From: Achromobacter arsenitoxydans SY8
Lineage (GTDB): Bacteria; Pseudomonadota; Gammaproteobacteria; Burkholderiales; Burkholderiaceae_B
DNA: 64,000 nt
Direction: 5' to 3'
NCBI RefSeq assembly: GCF_000236785.1
Contig: NZ_AGUF01000057.1
Span: 1-64,000 of the forward strand
Position 1 is the first letter of the stretch; each line of letters opens with the position of its first letter. Positions 9,800 to 20,100 of the stretch are shown one piece after another. Both the position numbers and the translations under genes were made by a program. The notes under the pieces are model-generated. The model made no database searches. It saw only the letters and a program-made list of their open reading frames with translations, and was not told the origin of the DNA.

Positions 9800-11948
9800 A
9801 CTGGCGGCCCGGGAATGGCGCGCGGACGCCCGCGCCGCGCACGACGACCCGCTGCTGGACTGCCTGGTTGAAATCACCCGGCTGCATGGGGTGACGGCAA
9901 CCGCGCAAGCCCTGTCCGCGGGCCTGCCCCTGGAAGAGCATCGCCTGACGCCCGCCCTGCTGCCCCGTGCAGCCGCGCGGGCGCAGCTGTCCGCGCGAGT
10001 GGTCAAACGCTCGCTGGACGACATCTCCCAGGACCTCCTGCCCGCCATCCTGCTGCTGAAGGGAGAACGCGCCTGCCTGCTGCTCAAGAAGGAAGACGGC
10101 AAGCTGATCGTCAGCCACCCCGAGCTGGGCGGCAGCTCGATCGAAATGGCCCCGGCCGAGCTGGCCGCGCAGTACTCCGGCCTGGTCTGCTTCGTGCGTC
10201 CGCAGTTCCGATTCGATGCCCGGGCCCCGGAAGTCGCCAAGGTGCGCGAGCGCCATTGGTTCTGGGCCGCCATCATGGAGAACCGCAGGCTGTACCGCGA
10301 CGCGCTGGTCGCGGCCCTGCTGATCAACATCTTCGCCATGGCGATGCCGCTGTTCACCATGAACGTGTATGACCGCGTGGTGCCCAACAACGCCGTCGAG
10401 ACGCTGTGGGTGCTGGCCATTGGCATCACGCTGGTGGTGATCTTCAACATGATCCTGAGCACGGCGCGGTCCCACGTGGTGGACAGCGCCAGCAAGCGGG
10501 TGGACGTGCGCCTTTCCGCGCAGATCATGGAGCGGGTGCTGGACCTGCGCATGGAAGGCCGGCCGGTATCGGTGGGATCTTTCGCGGCCAACCTGCGCTC
10601 CTTTGAATCCATCCGCGATTTCATTGCATCGGCCACCATCACCACCCTGGTCGACCTGCCCTTCATCCTGCTGTTCCTGGGCGCGCTGGCCTGGATCTCG
10701 CCCTGGATGATCCTGCCGCCGCTGGTCGCCATCGTGCTGATCCTGCTGGTGTCGCTGGCCGCACAGGCGCGCATGGAAGCGCTGACCATGGCCTCGTTCC
10801 AGGCCTCGTCGCAGCGCAACGCGACCCTGGTGGAAGCGCTGACCGGCATGGAAGCCGTCAAAACCCTCAATGCCCAGGGCACGATTCAGCGCAACTGGGA
10901 GCGCGCCACGGAATTCATCGCGCAAACCGGCGGCAAGCTCAAGCTGATTTCTTCATCCACGGTCGGCTTCGTGCAGGCGGTCCAGCAGCTCGTATCCATC
11001 GCCGTCGTGATCATCGGCGTGTACCTGGCGCAGGAATCGGCCCTGTCCATGGGCGGCATCATCGCCGCGTCCATGATTGCCGGCCGCTGCCTCGCGCCCC
11101 TGGGCCAGGTCGCGGGCCTGCTGATGCAGTACCAGAACGCGCGCACATCGCTTGGCTCCATCGACAATTACATGAAGCTGCCGATCGAGCGTCCGGCCGA
11201 GGCCGAGTTCCTGCACCGACCCGTCTTCCATGGCGGGCTGGAATTCCGCGACGTGACCTTCGCCTACCCCGGCAGCACCCAGCCGGTGCTCAAGAAGGTC
11301 TCGTTCAAGCTCAAGCCCGGCGAAAAGGTCGGCATCATCGGCCGCATCGGGTCAGGCAAGACCACGCTGGAAAAGCTGGCCCTGGCCCTGTATCAGCCCA
11401 CCGAAGGCGCCGTGCTGCTGGACGGGGTGGACGTGCGCCAGATCGACCCGGCCGACGTGCGCAGGGCTATCGGCCACGTGCCGCAGGATCCGCTGCTGTT
11501 CTACGGCACCCTGAAGCACAACCTGGCGATGGGGGCGCCTTACGCCGACGACGCCAGCATCCTGGCCGCCGCCAATATGGCCGGGGTCTCCGAATTCGCC
11601 AACCTGCACCCGAACGGCTTCGACATGATCATCGGCGAGCGCGGCGAATCGCTCTCCGGCGGGCAGCGCCAGTCGGTCGCCGTGGCCCGGGCCCTGATCA
11701 ACGACCCGCCGATCCTGCTGCTGGACGAACCCAGCAGCAACATGGATCACCAAAGCGAAGCCCAGTTGCGCAAGCGGCTGGGCGAGGCCAGCGCAACCAA
11801 GACGATCCTGCTGGTCACGCACCGCACCGCGCTGCTGGAACTGGTCGACCGCCTTATCGTGATCGACAACGGCCATATCGTGGCCGACGGTCCGAAGGAA
11901 CAAGTTGTCGAAGCCCTGCGTCAAGGACGCGTTGGACGCGGAAGCTGA
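9783..11948 (+). CDS. Type I secretion ABC exporter (LapB-like)
   Basis: This inner-membrane ABC transporter powers secretion of the RTX adhesin. The N-terminal 130 residues form a C39-peptidase-like domain of the type that docks RTX substrates. A membrane domain with six helices follows (FAMAMPLFTMNVYDRVVPN is typical), then the ATPase domain with Walker A GRIGSGKTT at about residue 520, the signature LSGGQ and Walker B ILLLDEPSS. The ATG at 9783 has GGATG upstream; an ATG at 9774 adds three residues. It overlaps the 70-aa gene. Seven bases separate its stop from the adaptor gene. The start is uncertain by a few codons, the function is not. Confidence 0.95.
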   Translation: MDKLSELAAREWRADARAAHDDPLLDCLVEITRLHGVTATAQALSAGLPLEEHRLTPALLPRAAARAQLSARVVKRSLDDISQDLLPAILLLKGERACLLLKKEDGKLIVSHPELGGSSIEMAPAELAAQYSGLVCFVRPQFRFDARAPEVAKVRERHWFWAAIMENRRLYRDALVAALLINIFAMAMPLFTMNVYDRVVPNNAVETLWVLAIGITLVVIFNMILSTARSHVVDSASKRVDVRLSAQIMERVLDLRMEGRPVSVGSFAANLRSFESIRDFIASATITTLVDLPFILLFLGALAWISPWMILPPLVAIVLILLVSLAAQARMEALTMASFQASSQRNATLVEALTGMEAVKTLNAQGTIQRNWERATEFIAQTGGKLKLISSSTVGFVQAVQQLVSIAVVIIGVYLAQESALSMGGIIAASMIAGRCLAPLGQVAGLLMQYQNARTSLGSIDNYMKLPIERPAEAEFLHRPVFHGGLEFRDVTFAYPGSTQPVLKKVSFKLKPGEKVGIIGRIGSGKTTLEKLALALYQPTEGAVLLDGVDVRQIDPADVRRAIGHVPQDPLLFYGTLKHNLAMGAPYADDASILAAANMAGVSEFANLHPNGFDMIIGERGESLSGGQRQSVAVARALINDPPILLLDEPSSNMDHQSEAQLRKRLGEASATKTILLVTHRTALLELVDRLIVIDNGHIVADGPKEQVVEALRQGRVGRGS

Positions 11949-11955
11949 TAAGACC

Positions 11956-13377
11956 ATGCTGAACAATCCTGGAGCCCCCAAGCACGGTTTCTTTGGCAGT
12001 TTGCTGCGTGCGCCGCGCAACGTGTTCGTGTTCTTCTTCGACCGGTTGCTGGACGGCGCCGAAAAGGGCAAGCCGGCGCAGCGCTCCGACTACATCGGCA
12101 ATGCCGAATGGGTCATCCACGAATCCCAGGCGCGCGGCTCGCGCATCCTGCTGTGGGCGTCGCTGCTGGCCACCCTGGGCCTGCTGATCTGGGCGGGCAC
12201 CGGCAGCATTGATGAAGTGGTCCGCGGCGAAGGCAAGGTCGTGCCGTCGCGGCAGGTCCAGATCATCCAGAGCCTGGATGGCGGGATCGTCGAGGAAATC
12301 CTGGTCCGCCCCGGCCAGGAAGTGGAAGCGGGCGAAGTCCTGCTGAAGATCGACTCCACCCGCTTTGCCTCGTCGCTGGGCGAGAACAACGCGGAATACC
12401 TGTCGCTGCTGGCCAAGGCGGCCCGCCTGAAGGCGCTGGCCACCGGCGACCCCTTCGTGGCGCCGGAGGAAGCGCTGAAGCAGGCTCCCGGCCTGGTCGA
12501 AATGGAGCGCAACGCCTGGCAGGCGCGCACCTCGGAACTGAACGCCACCGTCAACGTTGCGCGCGAGCAGCTCAAGCAGCGCCAGGAAGACCTGCGCGAG
12601 ACGATCGCCAAGCGGGACCAGGCGTCGGCAAGCTGCGGCCTGACCTCGCGCGAGCTGCAGGTGACCCGCCCGCTGCTCAAGAGCGGAGCCGTGTCCGAGG
12701 TCGACCTGCTGCGCCTGCAGCGCGACGTGGCCCGCTATTGCGGCGAACAGAAAGGGGCCGAGGCGCAGATCGACCGCTTCCAGGCCTCGATCAAGGAAGC
12801 CGAAAGCAAGATCCAGGAAGCCGAGCTGAACATCCGCAACCAGGCGCGCAGCGAACTGTCGGAAACCAACACCAAGCTGGCGACGCTGCGCGAAGGCAAG
12901 GCGGCGCTGGTCGACCGCGTCAAGCTGGCCGAAGTGCGCGCGCCGGTGCGCGGCACCGTCAAGACGCTGTTCAACAACACCGTGGGCGGCGTGGTGCAGC
13001 CCGGCAAGGACATCATCGAAATCGTCCCCAAGGACGACACCCTGCTGCTCGAGGTGCGCATTCAGCCGCGCGACATTGGCTTCCTGCACGCCGACCAGAA
13101 GGCGGAAGTGAAGTTCACGGCCTACGACTTCGCCATCTACGGCGGCCTGGAAGGCCGGGTGGAGCAGATCGGCGCGGACACCGTAACCGACGAGAAAGGC
13201 AATTCCTACTACGTGGTGCGCGTCCGCACGGACAGCAGCACGGTCGGCGACAAGCTGTTGCCCATCATCCCCGGGATGGTGGCGGAGGTTCATATCCTGA
13301 CAGGCAAGCGCACGGTGCTCCAGTACCTGCTCAAGCCCATTCTGCGGGCCAAGGCAAACGCCTTTACCGAACGTTAA
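11956..13377 (+). CDS. HlyD-family periplasmic adaptor (LapC-like)
   Basis: This membrane-fusion protein links the ABC exporter to the TolC-like channel. The start chosen (MLNNPGAPKHGFFGSLL) lies 7 bases after the exporter stop and gives 473 aa; an upstream in-frame start would overlap the exporter. One membrane helix sits at about residues 57-80. The lipoyl half-motifs are SLDGGIVEEILVRPGQEVEAGE and, after a coiled-coil hairpin, VRAPVRGTVKTLFNNTVGG. The beta-barrel region RIQPRDIGFLHADQKAEVKFTAY is typical of the HlyD/LapC group. Confidence 0.95.
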   Translation: MLNNPGAPKHGFFGSLLRAPRNVFVFFFDRLLDGAEKGKPAQRSDYIGNAEWVIHESQARGSRILLWASLLATLGLLIWAGTGSIDEVVRGEGKVVPSRQVQIIQSLDGGIVEEILVRPGQEVEAGEVLLKIDSTRFASSLGENNAEYLSLLAKAARLKALATGDPFVAPEEALKQAPGLVEMERNAWQARTSELNATVNVAREQLKQRQEDLRETIAKRDQASASCGLTSRELQVTRPLLKSGAVSEVDLLRLQRDVARYCGEQKGAEAQIDRFQASIKEAESKIQEAELNIRNQARSELSETNTKLATLREGKAALVDRVKLAEVRAPVRGTVKTLFNNTVGGVVQPGKDIIEIVPKDDTLLLEVRIQPRDIGFLHADQKAEVKFTAYDFAIYGGLEGRVEQIGADTVTDEKGNSYYVVRVRTDSSTVGDKLLPIIPGMVAEVHILTGKRTVLQYLLKPILRAKANAFTER

Positions 13378-13396
13378 TGGAGAGCTTCAAGGCCTT

Positions 13397-14053
13397 ATGA
13401 AACCCATTCCCGTCCTGTTGATTACGCACGACGATCTGCTCTGGCAGCACTGGCGCGCGCTTGACCCGGCGCGCTGGATGGCCGCCCGCGGGCGAGGCCT
13501 GGCCGATCTGCAGCGCTGGCGCGAGCAAGGCCGGTCGCTGGCGGTGCTGGATACCGACCTGCCCAGGCTCCCCTCGTGGCAGGATCCGTCCTGGATGCCG
13601 GCCCTGGCCGGCCTGCAGGTGGTGGTTGCCAGCGCCAGTCCGAACGATGAGCAAGGCACGCAGGCGCTGGGAGCCGGCGCCCACGGCTACTGCCACAGCT
13701 ATGCGCAGCCCGCCGCGCTGGCGCAGGCGCTGGAAGTGGTAGCGTCGGGCGGCATCTGGATGGGACGGTCCCTGGTCTCGCGGCTGCTCAAGCTGGTCAC
13801 CGAACGTGCGCAGGACACCCATGCCTGGGACGGCGGCCGGCTCACCGAGCGCGAGACCACGGTAGCGCGCTACGCCGCAAGCGGCCAGGCCAACGCGCAG
13901 ATCGCCGAAGCGCTGGGCATCACCGAACGCACCGTCAAGGCGCACCTGTCGGCCGTCTTCGACAAGCTGGGCGTCGCCGACCGCCTTCAATTGGCGCTTC
14001 TGGTCCACGGCATTTCCGCGCCCGTGGAAGCGCGTAGCAGAATCACTGCTTGA
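13397..14053 (+). CDS. LuxR-type regulator with a degenerate receiver domain
   Basis: The 218-aa protein has an N-terminal receiver-like fold (1-130) and a C-terminal LuxR/FixJ helix-turn-helix (149-205: LTERETTVARYAASGQANAQIAEALGITERTVKAHLSAVFDKLG, here given only as the region's landmarks LTERE and TERTVKAHL). In the receiver, aspartates remain at HDD (12-13) and LDTD (52, 54), but the conserved lysine after GY is replaced (GYCHS, Ser101). It may therefore signal without normal phosphorylation. It sits between the secretion genes and the adhesin, so it probably controls the adhesin operon. The next gene starts 84 bases later. Confidence 0.85.
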   Translation: MKPIPVLLITHDDLLWQHWRALDPARWMAARGRGLADLQRWREQGRSLAVLDTDLPRLPSWQDPSWMPALAGLQVVVASASPNDEQGTQALGAGAHGYCHSYAQPAALAQALEVVASGGIWMGRSLVSRLLKLVTERAQDTHAWDGGRLTERETTVARYAASGQANAQIAEALGITERTVKAHLSAVFDKLGVADRLQLALLVHGISAPVEARSRITA

Positions 14054-14137
14054 AACTGTCCTTGAGGACAATATCCGCCCGCCTGGGCGAACCGTAGTAT
14101 CTGGCCATCTTGGATAACTCCCTGAAACGGAACCAAC

Positions 14138-17100
14138 ATGGCCAACTCTTCCCCCGCTGTCGTCAATGAAATCACCGGTCGCGCGTGGATACGCAATAGC
14201 GACGGCTCCCTGACCGAACTGCACCAGGGCAGCAAAGTCCCCGCCGGCAGCGACGTCGTCACCGCCTCGGGCGCCACGGTTTCGCTTCAGGTTGAAAACG
14301 GCATGCCGATCGTCATCGGCGAAGGCCGGGAAGTGGCGGTGAATGGCGACATGACGGGCCCGTTGGCCGATCCGACGGAAGCCGCGGTCGCACCGCCCTC
14401 CGGCACCGATTCCGACCGCCTGCTGGCCGCCCTGCAAGCCGGCCGCGATCCGTTCGACGAAATGGACCCGACGGCCGCCGTGGTCGCCGGCGGCGGCGAA
14501 GCCGGCGGCAGCAGCTTTGTGCGCCTGGCCCGCATTCTTGAAACGACCTCCCCGCTGGACCTGGCCTATCCGAATCCGGCGCGCGGTACGGATACCCTGC
14601 CGCGCGTCTCGGGCGCAGCCCTGACGGGCGACGACGACGTCGATGCCGCCCCGACCACGCCCGCCGCCGCAAACAACGCGCCGAATGCGCTGAACGACGC
14701 CAGCAGCGGCGATCAGAACGCCACGGTCCGCGGCAATCTGCTCAGCAACGACTCCGACCCGGACGGCGACCCGCTGGCGATCACGTCGATCAACGGCCGA
14801 CCGATGGTTCCGGGCGGCATCAGCGTGCTGGGATCCACCGGCGGCACGTTCGTCGTCCAGCCCGACGGTTCCTATGAATTCACCCCGGGCGGCCAGTACG
14901 ACTACCTGGCCGTGGGCGAAACGGCCACCAGCACGATCTCGTACACCATCACGGACCCCAGCGGCGCAACGTCCACCGCCACCGTGGTCGTGACGGTCAC
15001 CGGCACCAACGACGGCCCCGTGTCGTCCGCGCTGAGCAACCAATCCGGCCTCGATGCCCAGACCGAAATCCGCTATGACGTTTCGGACCGCTTCTCAGAC
15101 CCCGACACCAGCGACAAGCTGACGTTCAGCGCCACCGGCCTGCCGCCGGGCCTGACCATCGACCCGAACACCGGCATCATCACCGGCACCATTGATCATT
15201 CGGCTTCGCAAGGCGGCACCAACGGCGTGTACAACGTCACCGTGACCGCGACGGATCCGTCCGGCGCCTCGACCTCGCAAGCGTTCCAGTGGGATGTCGC
15301 CAACCCCGCTCCCACCGCCGTTAACGACAGCGGCGCGACCGACGAAGACACCGGCCTGAACGTAGACGCCCAGAACGGCGTGCTGGCCAACGACACCGAC
15401 CCGGACGGCGACACGCTGACCGTCTCGGAAGTCAATGGTCAAGCCGCCAACGTGGGCGCGGCCGTCACCGGCTCCAACGGCGGCACGTTCACCCTGAACG
15501 CTGACGGCTCCTACAGCTTCAACCCGGGTTCGGCATTCCAGAATCTGGCGGCCAACCAGACCGCCACGTCCTCGATCTCGTACACCGTTTCCGACGGCGA
15601 AGGCGGCACCAGCACGGCCACCCTGACGGTCACCGTCACCGGCACCAACGACACGCCGATCCTGACCCCGGGCGTGACGCTGGACGACCAGGCAGGCGAC
15701 GACGGCAAGGCGATCACGCCGGTCGACGTGTCCGGCCAGTTTGGCGACGTGGACGACGGCGATGTGCTGACCTATTCGGCCACCGGCCTGCCCCCGGGCC
15801 TGACCATTGATTCGACCACTGGCATCATCTCCGGCACGCTGGACAAGTCGGCCTCGCAAGGCGGAACGGACGGCGTCTATACCGTCACCGTCACCGCCAC
15901 CGACAAGGGCGGCGCTTCGGTCTCGCAAGACTTCTCGTGGGACGTCAAGAACCCCGCTCCCACCGCCCTCGATGACGGCGGCAAGACCGACGAGGACACC
16001 ACCCTCACCGTCGACGCCCAGAACGGCGTGCTGTCCAACGACACCGACCCGGACGGCGACACACTGACCGTCTCGCAGGTCGAAGGTAAAGACGCCAACG
16101 TGGGTACGGCAGTCGCCGGCTCCAACGGCGGCACGTTCACCCTGAACGCTGACGGCTCCTACAGCTTCAACCCGGGTTCGGCATTCCAGAATCTGGCGGC
16201 CAACCAGACCGCCACGTCCTCGATCACCTACACAGTTTCCGACGGCGAAGGCGGCACCAGCTCCGCCACGCTGACGGTCGAAATCACCGGCACGAACGAC
16301 AAGCCCACCGCAGTTGCCCTGGACAACCAGAACAACATGGATGGCGATACCGTCAACTATGAACTGTCCGGTTTCTTCAGCGACGTGGACACCGGCGACG
16401 TGCTGACCTACTCGGTCGACCACGTGCCGGGGGGACTGACGTTCAACACCGCCACCGGCACGTTCAGCGGCAAGTTTGCCAACTGGGCGTCCGACCACAC
16501 CAATACGGGCGTGAAGGGCGAGTACCTCATCACCGTGACGGCCACCGACAAATCGGGCGCCTCGGTCTCCCAGACTTTCCTCTGGACGGTAGGCAACCCC
16601 GAGCCGGTCGCCACCGACGACACCGGCAAGACCGGACAGAATGCCACGCTGGTGGTTGATCATCCGACCGAAGGCGTCCTGGCCAACGACACCGATCCGG
16701 ACGGCGACAAGTTGACCGTCTCGCAGGTCGACGGTAAAGACGCCAACGTGGGCGCGGCAGTCGCCGGCTCCGACGGCGGCACCTTCACGCTGAACGCCAA
16801 CGGCACCTATTCGTTCGACCCGGGCACCGCTTTCCAGTACCTGGGCGCGAACCAGACGGCCACCACCTCGATCTCCTATACGGTTTCCGACTTCCAGGGC
16901 GCCACGTCCACCGCCACCCTGACCATCACGGTCACCGGCACCAACGACACCCCGATCCTGACCCCGGGCGTGACGCTGGACGACCAGGCCAACAACGACG
17001 GCCAGACCATCACGCCGGTCGACGTCTCCGGCCAGTTCTCCGACGCGGACGCTGGCGACGAGCTGACCTACTCGGCCACCGGCTTGCCCAAGGGCCTGTC

Positions 17101-20100
17101 GATCAACGCCGAGACCGGCATCATCTCCGGCACCCTGGACAAGTCGGCCTCGCAGGGCGGCACGGACGGCGTCTACACCATCACCGTCACCGCCACCGAC
17201 AAGAGCGGCACCTCGGTCTCGCAGAACTTCTCGTGGGACGTCAAGAACCCCGCCCCGACCGCCCTCGATGACGGCGGCAACACCGACGAGGACACCACCC
17301 TCACCGTCGACGCCCAGAACGGCGTGCTGGCCAACGACACCGACCCGGACGGCGACACGCTGACCGTTTCGCAGGTCGAAGGTAAAGACGCCAACGTGGG
17401 CACGGCAGTTGCCGGCTCCAACGGCGGCACGTTCACCCTGAACGCCGACGGCTCCTACAGCTTCAACCCGGGTTCGGCCTTCAACAGCCTGCCCGCCAAC
17501 CAGACCGCCACGACGTCGATCACCTACACCGTCTCCGACGGCGAAGGCGGCACGTCCTCGGCCACCCTGACCGTTACCGTCACCGGCACCAACGACACCC
17601 CGATCCTGACCCCGGGCGTCACGCTGGACGACCAGGCCAACAACGACGGCCAGACCATCACGCCGGTCAACGTCTCCGGCCAGTTCTCCGACGCGGACGC
17701 CGGCGACGAGCTGACCTACTCGGCCACCGGCTTGCCCAAGGGCCTGTCGATCAACGCCGAGACCGGCATCATCTCCGGCACCCTGGACAAGTCGGCCTCG
17801 CAAGGCGGCACGGACGGCGTCTACACCATCACCGTCACTGCCACCGACAAGAGCGGCACCTCGGTCTCGCAGAACTTCTCGTGGGACGTCAAGAACCCCG
17901 CCCCGACCGCCCTCGATGACGGCGGCAAGACGGATGAGGACACCACCCTCACCGTCGACGCCCAGAACGGCGTGCTGTCCAACGACACCGACCCGGACGG
18001 CGACACGCTGACCGTTTCGCAGGTCGAAGGTAAAGACGCCAACGTGGGCACGGCAGTCACCGGCTCCAACGGCGGCACGTTCACCCTGAACGCCGACGGC
18101 TCCTACAGCTTCAACCCCGGTTCGGCCTTCAACAGCCTGCCCGCCAACCAGACCGCCACGACGTCGATCACCTACACCGTCTCGGACGGCGAAGGCGGCA
18201 CGTCCTCGGCCACCCTGACCGTTACCGTCACCGGCACCAACGACACCCCGATCCTGACCCCGGGCGTCACGCTGGACGACCAGGCCAACAACGACGGCCA
18301 GACCATCACGCCGGTCGACGTCTCCGGCCAGTTCTCCGACGCGGACACTGGCGACGTGCTGACCTACTCGGCCACCGGCCTGCCCAAGGGCCTGTCGATC
18401 AACGCCGAGACCGGCATCATCTCCGGCACCCTGGACAAGTCGGCCTCGCAAGGCGGCACCGACGGCGTCTACACCATCACCGTCACCGCCACCGACAAGA
18501 GCGGCACCTCGGTCTCGCAGAACATCTCGTGGGACGTCAAGAACCCCGCCCCGACCGCCCTCGATGACGGCGGCAACACCGACGAGGACACCACCCTCAC
18601 CGTGGACGCCCAGAACGGCGTACTGGCCAACGACACCGACCCGGACGGCGACACGCTGACCGTCTCGCAGGTCGAAGGTAAAGACGCCAACGTGGGCGCA
18701 GCCGTCACCGGCTCCAACGGCGGCACGTTCACCCTGAACGCCGACGGCTCCTACAGCTTCAACCCCGGTTCGGCCTTCAACAGCCTGCCCGCCAACCAGA
18801 CCGCCACGACGTCGATCACCTACACCGTCTCGGACGGCGAAGGCGGCACGTCCTCGGCCACCCTGACCGTTACCGTCACCGGCACCAACGACACCCCGAT
18901 CCTGACCCCGGGCGTCACGCTGGACGACCAGGCCAACAACGACGGCCAGACCATCACGCCGGTCGACGTCTCCGGCCAGTTCTCCGACGCGGACACTGGC
19001 GACGTGCTGACCTACTCGGCCACCGGCCTGCCCAAGGGCCTGTCGATCAACGCCGAGACCGGCATCATCTCCGGCACCCTGGACAAGTCGGCCTCGCAAG
19101 GCGGCACCGACGGCGTCTACACCATCACCGTCACCGCCACCGACAAGAGCGGCACCTCGGTCTCGCAGAACTTCTCGTGGGACGTCAAGAACCCGGCGCC
19201 GACCGCTCTCGATGACGGCGGCAAGACCGACGAGGACACCACCCTCACCGTCGACGCCCAGAACGGCGTGCTGGCCAACGACACCGACCCGGACGGCGAC
19301 ACGCTGACCGTCTCGCAGGTCGAAGGTAAGGACGCCAACGTGGGCACGGCCGTTGCCGGCTCCAACGGCGGCACGTTCACCCTGAACGCCGACGGCTCCT
19401 ACAGCTTCAACCCCGGTTCGGCCTTCAACAGCCTGCCCGCCAACCAGACCGCCACGACGTCGATCACCTACACCGTCTCGGACGGCGAAGGCGGCACGTC
19501 CTCGGCCACCCTGACCGTTACCGTCACCGGCACCAACGACACCCCGATCCTGACCCCGGGCGTGACGCTGGACGACCAGGCCAACAACGACGGCCAGACC
19601 ATCACGCCGGTCGACGTCTCCGGCCAGTTCTCTGACGCAGACACCGGCGACGTGCTGACCTACTCGGCCACCGGCTTGCCCAAGGGCCTGTCGATCGACG
19701 CCGAGACCGGCATCATCTCCGGCACCCTGGACAAGTCGGCCTCGCAAGGTGGCACGGACGGCGTCTACACCATCACCGTCACTGCCACCGACAAGAGCGG
19801 CACCTCGGTCTCGCAAGACTTCTCTTGGGACGTCAAGAACCCCGCTCCCACCGCCCTCGATGACGGCGGCAAGACCGACGAGGACACCACCCTCACCGTC
19901 GACGCCCAGAACGGCGTGCTGGCCAACGACACCGACCCGGACGGCGACACGCTGACCGTCTCGCAGGTCGACGGTAAAGACGCCAACGTGGGCACGGCAG
20001 TCGCCGGTTCCAACGGCGGCACGTTCACCCTGAACGCCGACGGCTCCTACAGCTTCAACCCGGGTTCGGCCTTCAACAGCCTGCCCGCCAACCAGACCGC

